Shown here one piece after another: positions 1 to 11,330 of a stretch of DNA of 64,000 nt. Under the pieces are notes generated by a model. That model searched no databases, was not told the origin of the DNA, and saw nothing but the letters and a program-made list of their open reading frames with translations. The stretch is from the NCBI GenBank assembly GCA_030544215.1, contig JARZZO010000008.1, forward strand, positions 27,939,614 to 28,003,613, in the 5' to 3' direction. This DNA comes from Zantedeschia hybrid cultivar (taxonomy: Eukaryota > Streptophyta > Magnoliopsida > Alismatales > Araceae). The position numbers were made by a program, and so were the translations under genes. How positions within the stretch are numbered: the stretch's first letter is position 1; every line of letters begins with the position of its first letter.

Positions 1-519
1 TTTACATTATTTTGAGTGTTTTTAGGGTTTCAGGGGCATTTAGTAATTCTGCTCAAGTTTTAGGGTTTAGAGGTTATTTCGGTCATATTGAATGGTTTCC
101 AAGGTTTAGGTCCTATTGGGTTAATGAGGGCTTGAAGGGTGTCTAAGTCGTTCCGGGTTGGTGTCAGGGTTTGAAGTTTGCTTTAGGCATATAAGTTGAT
201 GTTAATTTTGGAGGAATATTTAAGTCATTTTGAATCTAGGAGTGTATCCAACCTTGGCATCATCTTAAAAGGTTAAATTTTATGCATTTAGTCATTCAAT
301 CTGACCGAATTTAACATGATAGCAGCTAGAACAACAACAACAAAAAAAAAATTACGCATGAAGAGAGAGATTGCTTTTGTCAAATATCAATGCCAACTCA
401 GCATGCTATAATAGTTCCTCATCCTCTATTGTCATCCTCATCTCCGCCTCTATTGTCCTTCTCGTGTCGTCTTCTTCCTGTCCTCTCCTACTACTTCCAA
501 CTACTCTTCTCTCTTTTAT
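1..519. other. Unassigned AT-rich sequence
   Basis: No convincing coding exon is visible here. The stretch holds short T-rich tracts, an A-rich tract near 338-352 and a TC/CT-rich low-complexity part (about 410-520) that translates as Ser/Leu-rich filler. It lies upstream of, or inside an intron of, the DRM-type gene whose recognisable exons begin at 6292. Which of the two cannot be decided from this window. Confidence 0.4.
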
Positions 520-1795
520 CGTATCGGGACACTTGGATAGACTAAGAAGAAGATTTTTGTGGGGTGCATGCCTAGAAGACAAGAAGGGTGTACTAGTCAA
601 ATGGGACAAAGTGTACAGGTCATTCAAACATGGATGTTTGGGAGTTAAAAATTTGTATTTTTTGACTGGCTATGCTTGGAAAGTGGCTGTGGGATCTTGT
701 GTCCGAAGGAAACTTAGTCTGGAAAAGGGTTATCCATTAGAGGCATCTTGACACTGGCAGTAAATTCTCATTGCTAGTTGAAAATCAGTCACAGTTAGCC
801 CCTTGTGGAAGAATATCATGTCAACCAGCAGCTTTATAGAACAAGGATCCCACGTTAAAATAGGAAATGGGGGCAAACACATATTTCTGGTTTGATAAAT
901 GGGCAGCAAGACAGACTCTAAAGGATTCTTTTCGCAAAATTTTTGATCTGGCTTCTCTTAAAAGGCAAAGAGTTACTGATTGTTATCAGATGGATATCAC
1001 TAATATTTCCTGGTTCATTACCATGAGGAGAGGTTTGAAGAAAGACGAAGAGCAGGAGTATTTATCATTCGTACAGCTACTCAATGCAGTGAACATTATT
1101 CCAAACCAAGATAGCAGGCTGGTTTGGTCCTTTGAAGGTGGCAATTCCACTGTTAAATCATTATACAATTTTATTGAAGGTAAGCTGCCCTCTTACCAAA
1201 AATTCAAGGTAGTATGGAAAGTGAAAACTCCTTTTAAAGTAATGCTTTCATGTGGCTGGCATTCCAGCATTGTATTGTCACTAAAATATATTGGACAAAG
1301 TGCATGCGCAATTGCGAAACAACTTGTTCCCTTTGTGATATGGATGAAGAGCACATTGGCCATTTTTTTACAATGCCTTATAGTCAGAAAATCTGGAGAA
1401 TTTGTGGAGATATTTTTCTCCTGAGATGCTCTTTCACCAATTCGGAATATATATGGTTTTATTTTCGTACAGAGGATCGGTCTTGGTTAATGCTTTAAGA
1501 GTCGGCCTTTACTTTGTTCCACCTGGAATCTCCAGCAGTATCTGGAAGGAACAAAATGGAGCGGTTTTCCAGGGAAGTAAACCTTATTTGGAAAACTCTT
1601 TATCACTGTTTTGCATTTTTTTTGGAGTTATGTTCTTAAAATATCTCCTGAAGACTGGAATAAAGAGGTTAAGATAACTGGTCCTAGCCAGGGATTGATG
1701 TAATTCTCTCTTTTCTCTTTGCAAGCGGAACCTCTCCTGTTTGCTGTTCTTGGTTGTACTTCCTCTGTTTTTTTAATAAATTGGTACTACAATCA
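520..1795 (+). mobile_element. 5'-truncated LINE (L1-type), ORF2 C-terminal part, decayed
   Basis: Broken + strand frames match the region after the reverse transcriptase in plant L1-type ORF2 proteins. In order there is an RLRRRFLWG...KGVLVKWDKV block (about 530-620), a YFWFDKW block (about 885), a KVVWKVKTPFK block (about 1205-1235), and the zf-RVT zinc-binding region with Cys residues followed by EEHIGHFF (about 1340-1370). The frame changes several times, so no functional protein is made. The 3' end is probably near the AATAAATTGGTACTAC segment at about 1778-1795, which resembles the 3' ends of the other LINEs here, but no clear poly(A) or target duplication is seen. The 5' boundary is approximate. 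Confidence 0.7.
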
Positions 1796-2164
1796 ACACT
1801 TCCTTCACAATAGACAGACTTTGTGTGTGTGGTTGGGGGGGTGCTGTAGTTTGGATGTTCTCCGTTGTGTAGGGCATGTGTGGTTTGTGGGGGTGGTGGC
1901 CATGGCTTCTAAGTAGGTAATCTGGCATTCCACAATTGGGAAAAGAATTTCTAAAGTTGTCTGGTATCTGACAAATGGGATTATGGGAAAAGAAGGTGAC
2001 AATAGTTTGTTGTTGCAAAGTTGTAAGCTGAGTACTTTGAAATTTACTAAATTTTATGAAACCCTTGTTATGACATGATTGAAAAGATTTGCAACTCTTA
2101 GTGATGTAAATCTCTGTCTCAGAATTTTGGCAGCTGTTAGCATCTGGCCTGCATGTCAATTTTT
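1796..2164. other. Unassigned sequence between two LINE fragments
   Basis: G/T-rich sequence with no recognisable exon. It separates the first + strand LINE remnant from the second LINE tail and could be further decayed LINE 3' sequence. No protein similarity is recognised. Confidence 0.3.
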
Positions 2165-2608
2165 CTCATTGGGAATCGGTGGACAGCTTAGTCCATAGTG
2201 GAGGAGGCGGTGGACCCTTTCTGAAGACCGTATTATCTGGTGGCTCATCCTTCATGGTACAATTTGGGCCATTTGGATGGAGCGCAACAAGAGAATCTTT
2301 AGGAGGGAAAGTTCTATCCCCAGTAGGATTTTCTCCTTTATCTGTGAGGATTGAGGAAGTTAGGGAATGAGCTATAGTTCTTTTGTAATGTGGGTAGTGG
2401 CAATTCCTTCCTTTTGTCTTCTTGGGGAGGGGTAGCACTCCCACTTGGATTGTCTTGGGGGTAGATTTTTTGAGGTTTCACTGTCTTGGTGCCTTCTGTA
2501 CATGGGTGTGAAGGTTGGCTGTTCTTATACTAGTACATCCTCTTTCCTTTTGTAATTTATTCCTTTTAATACAAATGTGGTACTATCCACTTAAAAAAAA
2601 AAAAAAAA
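2165..2608 (+). mobile_element. LINE 3'-end fragment with poly(A) tail
   Basis: A short reading frame around 2240-2310 gives a WWLILHGTIWAIWMERNKRIF-like string, the hallmark of the extreme C-terminus of plant LINE ORF2. It is followed by a T/G-rich 3' UTR, the terminal TTTAATACAAATGTGGTAC motif (about 2566-2584) and a run of 16 A (2593-2608). It is a strongly 5'-truncated insertion separate from the one just upstream, because both carry the same C-terminal domain. The 5' boundary is approximate and no target duplication could be assigned. Confidence 0.65.
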
Positions 2609-2745
2609 TCTCTGCCGCAGATTCCAGAAAATGCAGAAGGGTTGCAACTTCCATATGTCACTCCATACTATTATCACTGTTAAACTGAGGTTTTGGAAGT
2701 TTGGCAAGGAGCTCAATGTTGATCTTTTTAACAGTGCATTACTTC
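2609..2745. other. Unassigned sequence between LINE insertions
   Basis: Short sequence between the poly(A) of the preceding LINE tail and the target duplication of the next LINE. No exon is recognised; it is presumably the pre-insertion host sequence. Confidence 0.3.
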
Positions 2746-2759
2746 ATAATTAACATGTT
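2746..2759. repeat. Target-site duplication, low-coordinate copy
   Basis: The 14-mer ATAATTAACATGTT occurs here directly before the T-run of the minus-strand LINE and again exactly at 6107-6120, just past the other end. An exact 14-bp direct repeat with a poly(T) at one side is the expected signature of target-primed reverse transcription. Confidence 0.85.
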
Positions 2760-5700
2760 TTTTTTTTGAAAGAAAATGTGGTATGTACCACCAATTTTAC
2801 TGAATAAAGAGAGGTAGTACACCCGAGTATCAAAGGTAGGAGAGATTCCTAACCTTCAAGTAAACTTACAACTTCATTATCCCAGAGAAAATAAAAAAAC
2901 CAACTTTCTTACAGAAAATGAATAAACCTCGACCAATCATCTAATGAAATATGAAGAATAAATCTGCCCAAATGATAGAGAAGACCTGCTGCTTTAAAAC
3001 AAATGTTCTCAACGTACATATTACTTCCCTTGAAGATGTTGTCATTTCTGTGCCTCCAAATGCTCCAACATACCGCATCTGGGATCAAAAGTAGCATTTT
3101 AACCTGAACAGAAGAACCTCCCTGCTGCCGGTACTTCTTGAACCATCTGGACATTTCCTCTAAATTCTGAAAGTTTAGAGAAATATTCATGAAAGAAGCA
3201 ACAATTCTCCACACCTCTTTACTAATATCACATTGTATGAAAAGGTGGTCAACAGTTTCTTCATATTTGCCACAGAGAGGACAGAGAACATCTGAATCAT
3301 GAGCCCATTTACTTCTGAAGACTTTAGGAATGATCCTCCTTTGAAAAAGCAACAACATAAATGCTCTCACTTTGACGGGGGTCTTATTCTTCCATATTTC
3401 TGAGTATCGGCCTTAGGATGGGAGATTTTCTTCAATCAATTCATAGAGCGACTTCATTGAAAAGTTACTCTTATTCCTACCCCATAAAAAGATATCCTTC
3501 TGAGTGGGTATAGGTTCCATTTCCAACAACAATTTTAAAAGTGCAAATAATCTTCAAATTAACCTTGAGATTTCTTCTGACACTGGCAACCCATTGAGTC
3601 TGTCTCCCTACTATTGAATACGAATCTTTGACTGAAACCCATTTGTCCTTAGCTAGATTGAAGATTGATGGAAATTTATTCTTGAGAGCATAATCTCCTG
3701 CCCATTTATCAAAGCAGAAAAATGTGTTACTCCCGTTTCCAAGCTTGATTGGCAGCCCCTTGAGAACCCATATGGTAGCTTTCAAAATCCCCTTCCATAT
3801 AGGTGACATTAAAGTCTGATTTTCTGGTTTTAAGTAGAACTTGCCAGTGCCATGGTAATGCTTGTCCCTCAGAATCCTCTTCCACAACAAATCATCCTGC
3901 AAGAGAATCTCCCAGAGCCACTTACCAAGCAGAGCAAAATTCTGAGTGTAAGGTTCTGAACTCCCAAACCACCCTTCTTAACAGGAGTACAAAACCTTCT
4001 TCCAATGTACTAACGGAATAGCCTTCGTATCAGTTCTTGTACCCCTCCATAAAAATTTCTGCCTGATGCGGTCTAACTGTGCTGTAACTGACTTGGGAAC
4101 CACAAAACAGATAGAAAGTACAATGTCATAGAAGATAAAACAGAATTCTGTAAGGTAATTCTACCATCCAGACTTAGGTTCCTGGCCTTCCATTTAGAGA
4201 GTTTCTTCTGCACTCTTATGATAAGTGGATCCCATTCTTTCTTCTTAAGAGATTTAGAGTGTAATGGCAGGCCTAAATATATAATTGGAAGTCTGTCCAC
4301 CCCGCAACCTAGCATCTGAGCACACTCATTTATGAATACATCTTCCATGTTGACACCAAGTATAGAGCTTTTATCAAAATTTATTTTCAAACCAGAGATG
4401 CCCTCAAAGCTCTTTAGAACAAAAAGAAGAGATTGCATTTGCTCAGTCCCTCCTTGTAAGAAAATGAGTGTATCATCTGCAAGCTGCAGATGGGAAATGC
4501 TTTCAGATGTTCTTAGAACATTAACACCATTAAACCACCCTTGGTATTCTGCCTTCTTACACATCCTACTGAATACATTTGCCACTAAAATAAAAAAGGT
4601 AAGGAGATAGAAGATCTCCTTGTCTTAATCCTCTCGTACTCTTGAAGTAAACAGCCACCTCACTGTTAATGATCATGGAAAAAGTTGCAGTAGACAGAAT
4701 ATTTTATGGGATGAATCTATTCCTGTGGGAAATCATGCAGCTGCATAACATTTAATAGGCATTTCCACGACACTCTGTCGTAAGCCTTATTATAGTCTAA
4801 TTTGACAAGCATTCCCTGAGACTGACTCTGCTTCACTGAATACAAAACTTCATGGGCAGTGAGAAAAGCATGGAATAATTTCTTTCCTGGCACAAAAGCA
4901 TGTTGATTTTCTTCTATCAACTTCCAATGACCATCCCCAAATATTGGCAAGAACTTTTGTGAAAATCTTTCAATTCTGCTACCTCCTCTTTCTTTGGCAA
5001 AATAACCACAAAGGTTTGATTTACAAATTGACCACCTTTTAAAGAGGCAAACCATTGCTGTACGGCGTCCACCACATCTGCTCTGATGATATCCTAAAAT
5101 ACCTGATAGAAAAACATTGGAAACCCACCTGGCCCTGGTGCCTTGTCCTCTTCTAAACTGAAAACAGCATCCTCAATTTCCGCAGCTGAGATAGAGGAAT
5201 TCAACAGAGATTTATCTTCAGAATTCAATCTGACAGCATTTATATCATTCCACTGCGGATACCACCTATGTTCAGCTGTGAACAGAGATTTGTAAAAAGC
5301 AATAATCTCTGCTTTGATTATCTCTTCACCATTCTCCCAATTATCATCAATTTTAATTCTGGAAATAAAATTTCGTCTGCTTCTTCATCATATGAAAAAG
5401 TCTTGTGTTATTATCCCCTTCCTTGAGCCACTGGATTCTAGATCTTTGCTTCCACTTAGCTTCCTCTTCCAAGTTCCAATCTGTACATTGGATTCTCAAT
5501 GCAGTAAGAGAAGTCTTTTGCTGAGCAGACAACACTTTTTGTTCCTCCAGCTATTCCAACATTCTAATGCTGTGCAACATTTCCTGCTTTTCCTTAGTTC
5601 TATTATTCCTCCAATTTTCCACCCAATGTTTAATTGCTTTGTTCAGTTCTCTCATCTTAATAGCCAGTTTCTTTATGCCGCCCTGTGTGGGTATCTCCTT

Positions 5701-6106
5701 CTGCCAAACATTCTTCACCAAAGTACGGAATTCTTCTTTATCCAACCAAACCTTCTCTAACCGGAACAGCCTTTTAATTCTTCAATTGTGGCCGGTGTCA
5801 ACTATCAAGGCCGAATGGTCAGAGACTGTTCTTGGTTCGCCTGTTAAACCTGGAAAGTGGAAACAGCTCCTCCCAAGCATCCTCCACAAAAACTCTATCT
5901 ATTCTGGACATTGTAGGCCTTTGTGTGAATTACTCCACATGAATTGTTGGCCATTAAGGTGTAATTCAATCAGACCCAACTCTTCTATCCATTGATTAAA
6001 TTCCTTCATTCCTCTAGAGGCATTGACCCTCCTATTTCTCTCCTCATGACGACAAATTTCATTAAAGTCGCCCATAGTACACCATGGTAAGGAATGTAGC
6101 AGTTTT
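2760..6106 (-). mobile_element. 5'-truncated LINE (L1-type) retrotransposon, 3.35 kb
   Basis: On the minus strand the element reads from 6106 towards a poly(A) (the T-run after 2758). Broken frames follow ORF2 order. The end of the AP endonuclease domain (WCTMGDFNEI, near 6090) comes first. Next is the pre-RT region (5745-5353), then the RT N-terminal half with AFVPGK and LDYNKAYDRV (5055-4717). The RT active-site block with LADDTLIF and the YLGLPL block follow (4585-4073), then the FDKWAG block (3902-3477) and the zinc knuckle CPLCGKYEETVDHLFIQC (3370-2909). Frame breaks between blocks make it non-coding. It begins inside the endonuclease domain, so it was 5'-truncated at insertion. Exact 14-bp target duplications flank it. 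Orientation is opposite to the downstream DRM-type gene. Confidence 0.9.
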
Positions 6107-6120
6107 ATAATTAACATGTT
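6107..6120. repeat. Target-site duplication, high-coordinate copy
   Basis: Exact second copy of the ATAATTAACATGTT 14-mer that also stands at 2746-2759. Together the two copies fix the boundaries of the minus-strand LINE. Confidence 0.85.
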
Positions 6121-6291
6121 ATTGTAAGTAATTTGGTTAACTGAGCAAATTGTCTTAATTTGTGACTGTTTGTTGTTGTCCTTTACTCTAGTTTTCTCTC
6201 CTGTTTCTTTAGTTTGATTTAATTCGTAGAATGTTGTGTACTCAATTGGATAATTATTTCTGTCCATGAATTGTTTTTTTCCCCATTTCAG

Positions 6292-9200
6292 GAAATTGCT
6301 GATGATTTTTCTGAGAAAGACAAAAAACTGTTGCAATTAGTAGAAATGGGATTCTCTGTAGATGAAGCATCATCAGCTATTAAAAGATGTGGTATGGTTT
6401 TACCATCTGAATGGGTGGCTGCATCTTTTGGTGTCTTGCTGTTTATGGAAATGTGTACGGTTTTTTCTCTGTTTATGGCTTATCATATCAAGATTCTTTT
6501 AATTGCTGTTATAAGCATTTCTTGAAACTTTCAAAAGCATAACCTTTTCTTGAAGGTATGTAAACTGGGGGGGGGGGGTGTTGATGGGGGACATAGAGGA
6601 TGAAGGAGATGGGAGAGACTACCGGCGTTGTGCCGGCAGTGGAGAGTCCTTTGGCATTACACCGGCGGCTTGGACGTCACACTTGGCCCCGTCGCAGGGC
6701 AGTTTCAACTCCGTCGCGGGGGTGTCTTCTCCGTCATAGAGAGGAACTCCAAAAAATAACTCAAAATTCGCAGCAAATATTTATTGAAAAATAAAAATAT
6801 GTCTTACAAGAATATTTAAAGAGAAAACAAACCCTAATGATTCCCTAAATTTTATTCTGGACCAAAATACCCTTGACATGAAAAATAGTGCGAAAATCTA
6901 GACAAAAGAAGGTAGTAGAGAGAACACCCAGTTAGAGAGAGAACAACAGGGCGGCAGACTAACTCAGTCTGTTCTGCCCCATAATAAATAGTATTTATAT
7001 TAACAGGGTTAATAATCTCAGGGTTACATACACAATAAAGATAAATAACAGAAAAACCCTGAGTTATACTAAATGATACAAGCTTAAAACTAAATGACAA
7101 AACTATCCTGGATTACACTCCCCTCAAGCTGAGCGTAGATGTTGATCATGCTCAGCTTGGACAAAAGAGGAAAAAAGTGATCCTTTAACGACCCTTTAGT
7201 GAATACATCAGATAACTGATCAGCAGAGCGAACATAAGCAAGACAGATCTCTCAAGTATCAAGCTTTTCACGAATAAAGTGACGGTCAATTTCGATGTGC
7301 TTCGTACAATCATGCTGAATGGGGTTATTAGCAATATCGATGGCAGCCTTATTCTCACAATAGAGCTTCATTGGCACATGAACTTGGACCCCAATGTCTA
7401 GCAAGAAGAGTTTGAGCCATAACAATTCTGTAACACAATGTGCCATGGCACGGTGCTCAGCTTCAGCACTAGAATGGGCACAAACAGTTTTTTTTTTTTT
7501 ACTTCTTCAAGCCACAAGATTACCTCCCAAAAAGGCACAATATCCTGTAGTAGACCGTCTATCATCCCGCGAACCAGCCCAATTAGTATCAGTGAAGCCT
7601 TTGACATTTAAGTGGACTGCCTTAGTATATAACAAAGCTTTGTCCGGACATGATTTGACATCGCGTAAAATACACTCCACAGCACGTATGTTAGGCACTC
7701 GGGGGGGGGGGGGTAAAAATGTGATCCACAGCATGCATGTGGCCCATAACCCACAGGTCCCAAGATTGAACTTGGCTCTGATACCATGAAGAAATAGATT
7801 GAGAGAAGAAGGTAGCAGAGAGAACACCCGGTTAGAGAGAAAACAACAGGGTGGCAGACTAACTCAGTCTGATCCGTCCCATAATAAGTATTTATATTAA
7901 CAGGGTTAATAATCTTAGGGTTACATACACAATAAATATAGATAACAGAAAAACTCTGACTTAAACTAAATAATACAAACTTAAAACTAAATGACAAAAC
8001 TACCCTGGACTACAATAAGATGATCAGGTCTGCTTATTTTTGTTGTATATTCTGATTTAGGTTCCAGCAGTCTAGATTGCGATAGTTGTAGGCATATACC
8101 TAGGAGATTCAATTATGGATCATTGCTTTATGGGTGAGAATTTGTAGAGTGAAGAAGGGAAGGTGGGTGCAAAGAGCTAGGAGCAGGATAAGGCTCCCAG
8201 GGGAATCCACTTTGAGGATCGCTCACTATTTAACTTTAGAAGGCCTATTATCATTCTGGAGGGAAAAAAAATCCCTAGTGCTTGTGCTTGTTTGTTAATT
8301 GCTCCTTCCTAAGAATTTTTTTTTTATAGCAAAATTTTGAATGATTTTTAAAAATGAAAGGAGAAGCAGTGAGTGTGCTATGCTTTGAATTTCACTTAGT
8401 ACATCTAGCTTGACCTGGAATGATTTATCTTTGTCAAAAGAGAAGCGCACCGTGTAGATCCCAACTGAAGTTAACCAGAAAGGGTGCACTTTGTTTGTGC
8501 TGTTAACTGGAAGAAAAGGGTTACCTTCAGAAAATTGACAGCAGTACTATTCAGTTGATCCAGCGTTACATCATTTTGCATCATGTTCTTCTTGTCCTCC
8601 TATTTCCAGATGTTTGTTTCATCATTTATCCACAGCTGTATGTTTACTTATTTGTTGCATTCACTTTGAACAATGACTTCTGTTTTTTCTGCATCGTTTA
8701 CTAGCTATGAAATTTATGTACCTGAAACAACATAACATGAGATTCCATATTTAAAGAGCTTGTGGTAATGAGGAAACAGAGTTGGAAGTGGAACGTAAAG
8801 ATGTGTGAAACACCAAATTTGGATGAAATTCAGTGTCTTAAGTGGCATTTTGCTGTTCACTGAGCTTAAACTTCAGTTGCACGCTTGCAGGCTGCTTTCC
8901 TTTTTCTAAAGATGTTTGAAGGCCACATGGCTACACAGAGGGCAAAATTTCAGGTGTGGAAGTTTGGCAAAGTTGCAGATCTATTGTGGTGACATTTTGT
9001 GTGCCTTCATTTTGCATGTTAGGATGTGTGACGGAGAGTACATATTGATCTATCTTGTTCCATTTGCTCCTCTCTTTGGTTTGGTGCAGCTGATTTTGCA
9101 TCAACCTGGGCTATATTGGAGTTCTTGAGTATGTGGGCAAAGAGGGGCAATCCGTGGGAATCAGTGTGGTGGCTTATCCTTCATTGTCTGGTGAGGGCAA

Positions 9201-11330
9201 TCTGGTTTGGGAAGAACCAGTGCGTCTTAGAAGGATAGGGACACGTGTTCTACTGGACCCATTGTGGGTCAGTTGTGATGTAGAGAGGTAGTTGGGTGTA
9301 TTGTGGAGGGTTTGCTAGCTGGGGTCTCTGTTTCACAAAGGTAGTAGGTTGACATGGGGTCTTATGTTTTATTCTGGTAAGGAGCTTTAGAGATGCATAT
9401 TTCCCTAGTCTAGATGTTAATGCAGTTTTGGAGCTTACTGTCAATAGCCTTATGGGTTCCATGTTTAGACATTCATAAAATTGTGATACCATCCACATTC
9501 AAAAAAGAAAGCTTGGAGAATTAGTCTAATAAAGTGCATGTTGTCTACATGTACACATGAATGTAGGTTTCCCATACCTTGTAACACTTATTTTGGCAGT
9601 GCTGGGCATTAGTTCTCATCCATCTGGTAAAATGTCAAGCACTTTTCAGTTTTTATTGACAGATCATTCATATGGTCTTGCGTGCCAGTTTCTGTTAGGC
9701 ATTACATTGACTGATTGTGAATGTCTGTAAAACATTTCTGCATTTTATTTTCAGTATAATTGCATCCCTGTCAGTGTTAAGTGACTATTTTCTCTGCTTA
9801 AGAAATGGATTCTGTATGTCATTTATGTTTATATCCCAACAGAGATGGGCATGATATCCATAAATGTGTGCATATATTTTGCATCTTACACGTACTTGTG
9901 GAAAAACAGGTAGAGGTTCTCTTATGTATCCATTGCTGATTGTGTCAACTGTCATATTATATAATGGTCTACATCACTCTTTGTAAGTTGAGTTCCTGTG
10001 GATTCAAAATTTAAGCCAAATTCACCCATCATGTTGTGAATTCCATGCAGGTCCAGATGCCTCGTTTTTAGAGCTGGCTGATTCTATACGTGCTGCTCAA
10101 ATGGCAGAAGAGTCTGATGATCATATGAGGTATAAATTTAATATGAATAAGAAAAGGATGGGGTCTGAGGAATATTGGGAGCCACGGAAAAGAGGTCGTC
10201 CCAGAACCAGAACGGAATATGCAAAGACCAGAACAGGATATGCAAAGAGGGTCCCAACAGACAGGCTTGAAGCGGCAGCACTTAGTCTCCCGAATCCAAT
10301 GGTAGGTTTTGGTCTCCCAACTGATCCTTGGCGTGTCACATCGAGAAAGCTGCCAGAGGGAGCACTTGGTCCTCCTTATTTTTACTATGAAAATGTAGCG
10401 TTAGCGCCAAAAGGGGTATGGGACACCTTTTCCCGATTTTTATATGACATTGAGCCTGAATTTGTGGATTCCAAGCATTTTTCAGCTGCTGCTAGGAAGA
10501 GGGGTTACATTCACAACCTTCCAATTGATGACAGGTTCCCGCTGCTTCCAATTCCCCCACTTACGATACACGAAGCATTGCCATCTACGAAAAAATGGTG
10601 GCCTTCTTGGGACAAGAGGACAAAGCTGAATTGTCTGCAAACTTGCACTGCAAGTGCCAAACTTACTGAGAGGATACGAACTGCATTAGTCAGTTCCAGT
10701 GACCCACCGCCCCCGAACATCCAGCAGTATGTCTTGGACGAATGCCGAAAATGGAACCTGGTGTGGGTTGGGCTGCACAAGGTTGCTCCGCTAGAGCCGG
10801 ACGAAGTGGAAATGCTACTTGGTTTCCCCAAGAATCATACAAGAGGGGGTGGCATAAGCAGAACAGAGAGATATAGGTCACTTGGTAACTCTTTTCAGGT
10901 TGACACGGTGGCTTACCATCTTTCCGTATTGAGAGATCTTTTCCCTTATGGAATCCGAGTTCTGTCACTTTTTTCTGGCATTGGTGGGGCTGAAGTGGCT
11001 CTTCACCGACTAGGCATTCACTTGAATTTTGTTGTGTCTGTGGAGATCTCAGAAGTCAACAGGAACATAGTCAGAGGTTGGTGGGAGCAGACAGAGCAAA
11101 GGGGGGTTTTGATTGACATAGCAGATGTTCAGCAAGTCAATGAAGAAAGCCTAAAACAGTTGATCAGCAAATATGGTGGCTTTGATCTCGTTATTGGCGG
11201 TAGTCCATGCAACAATCTTGCAGGTAGCAACAGGGTGAGCAGAGATGGACTGGAGGGTGAGCACTCTTCCCTCTTTTACGATTATTTCCGCATTCTAGAC
11301 CTTGTCAAATGTATTATGGGGAAAAACTAA
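6292..11330 (+). CDS. DRM2: DRM1/DRM2-type de novo DNA cytosine-5 methyltransferase, 3' part (partial)
   Basis: DRM enzymes are the nuclear methyltransferases that transfer methyl groups from S-adenosylmethionine to cytosine in all contexts under guidance of siRNAs and AGO4. Two exons are recognisable: 6292-6391 after a TTTCAG acceptor and 10051-11330 after TGCAG, joined in phase through a split Gly codon. The first encodes a UBA domain (LVEMGFSVDEASSAIKRCG). The second continues it (PDASFLELADSIRAAQMAEE) and carries a basic linker and the whole rearranged catalytic domain. The C-terminal motifs (RSLGNSFQVDTVAYHLSVL) come before motif I (LFSGIGGAEVALHRLG, about 10967-11014). Motif IV is SPCNNLAGSNR, with the catalytic Cys codon at 11208-11210. 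The stop is TAA at 11328. Because the catalytic Cys is present it fits DRM1/2, not the catalytically inactive DRM3. The start codon and earlier UBA exons are not recognisable in the window, so the gene is partial. The 3.66-kb intron holds retrotransposon remnants. Confidence 0.93.
6392..6878. other. DRM intron, 5' portion
   Basis: Begins with a GTATGG donor after the UBA exon. It contains a G-run (about 6570-6579) and a GC-rich stretch at 6600-6750 that contrasts with the AT-rich surroundings and encodes nothing recognisable. The stretch 6770-6878 has an AT-rich leader resembling copia LTR sequence, so it may be part of an older, overlapping LTR. Confidence 0.4.
6879..7117 (-). repeat. 3' LTR of internally deleted Ty1-copia element
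   Basis: About 239 bp beginning TG and ending CA, and very similar to 7787-8014 across the shared core (GAGAGAACACCC..., CAGACTAACTCAGTCTG, TTAACAGGGTTAATAATC, AAAACTAAATGACAAAACTA). Just beyond it, in the element's orientation, is a purine-rich TTGAGGGGAG tract (minus strand, about 7118-7127) that fits a polypurine tract. Confidence 0.8.
7118..7786 (-). pseudogene. Ty1-copia pol remnant: RNase H domain and primer-binding site
   Basis: Minus-strand frames give copia RNase H blocks in order: GFTDTNWAGSRDDRRSTTGYC, then HRAMAHCVTELLWLK, then LYCENKAAIDIANNPIQHD and TKHIEIDRHFIREKLDT. They are broken by a homopolymer frameshift (T-run near 7490-7500) and by a G-run near 7701-7712. Almost immediately upstream of the RNase H (element orientation) is a primer-binding site complementary to initiator Met-tRNA (minus strand TGGTATCAGAGC, 7775-7786). 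Gag, protease, integrase and reverse transcriptase are therefore missing by a large internal deletion. It sits in the DRM intron in opposite orientation to the gene. Confidence 0.85.
7787..8014 (-). repeat. 5' LTR of internally deleted Ty1-copia element
   Basis: About 228 bp, TG...CA on the plus strand (TGAAGAAATAG to GGACTACA), similar to 6879-7117 with scattered substitutions and small indels. The primer-binding site abuts it at 7775-7786. No matching 5-bp target duplication is evident: TGACA stands to the left of the element and ATAAG to the right. The ends may be rearranged. Confidence 0.8.
8015..9049. other. DRM intron, middle portion
   Basis: Ordinary AT-rich intron-like sequence with T-runs. 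No exon, RNA gene or clear repeat is recognised. Confidence 0.4.
9050..9510 (+). mobile_element. LINE 3'-end fragment in DRM intron
   Basis: A frame near 9160-9235 gives a WWLILHCLVRAIWFGKNQCVLEG-like string closely resembling that of the LINE tail at 2165-2608. It is followed by a G/T-rich 3' region and the ending TGATACCATCCACATTCAAAAAAG (about 9483-9508). It is a strongly 5'-truncated L1-type insertion in the same orientation as the gene. The 5' limit is approximate and no target duplication was found. Confidence 0.55.
9511..10050. other. DRM intron, 3' portion
   Basis: AT-rich intron sequence ending in the CCATGCAG acceptor at 10050. Nothing else is recognised. Confidence 0.5.

Noticed and set aside
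406..627. Minus-strand 73-codon frame
   Set aside because: It is antisense to the LINE-derived + strand block and to a CT-rich tract, with no domain.
10511..10831. Minus-strand 106-codon frame over the DRM catalytic exon
   Set aside because: It is a shadow of the real + strand coding exon, with no recognisable similarity.
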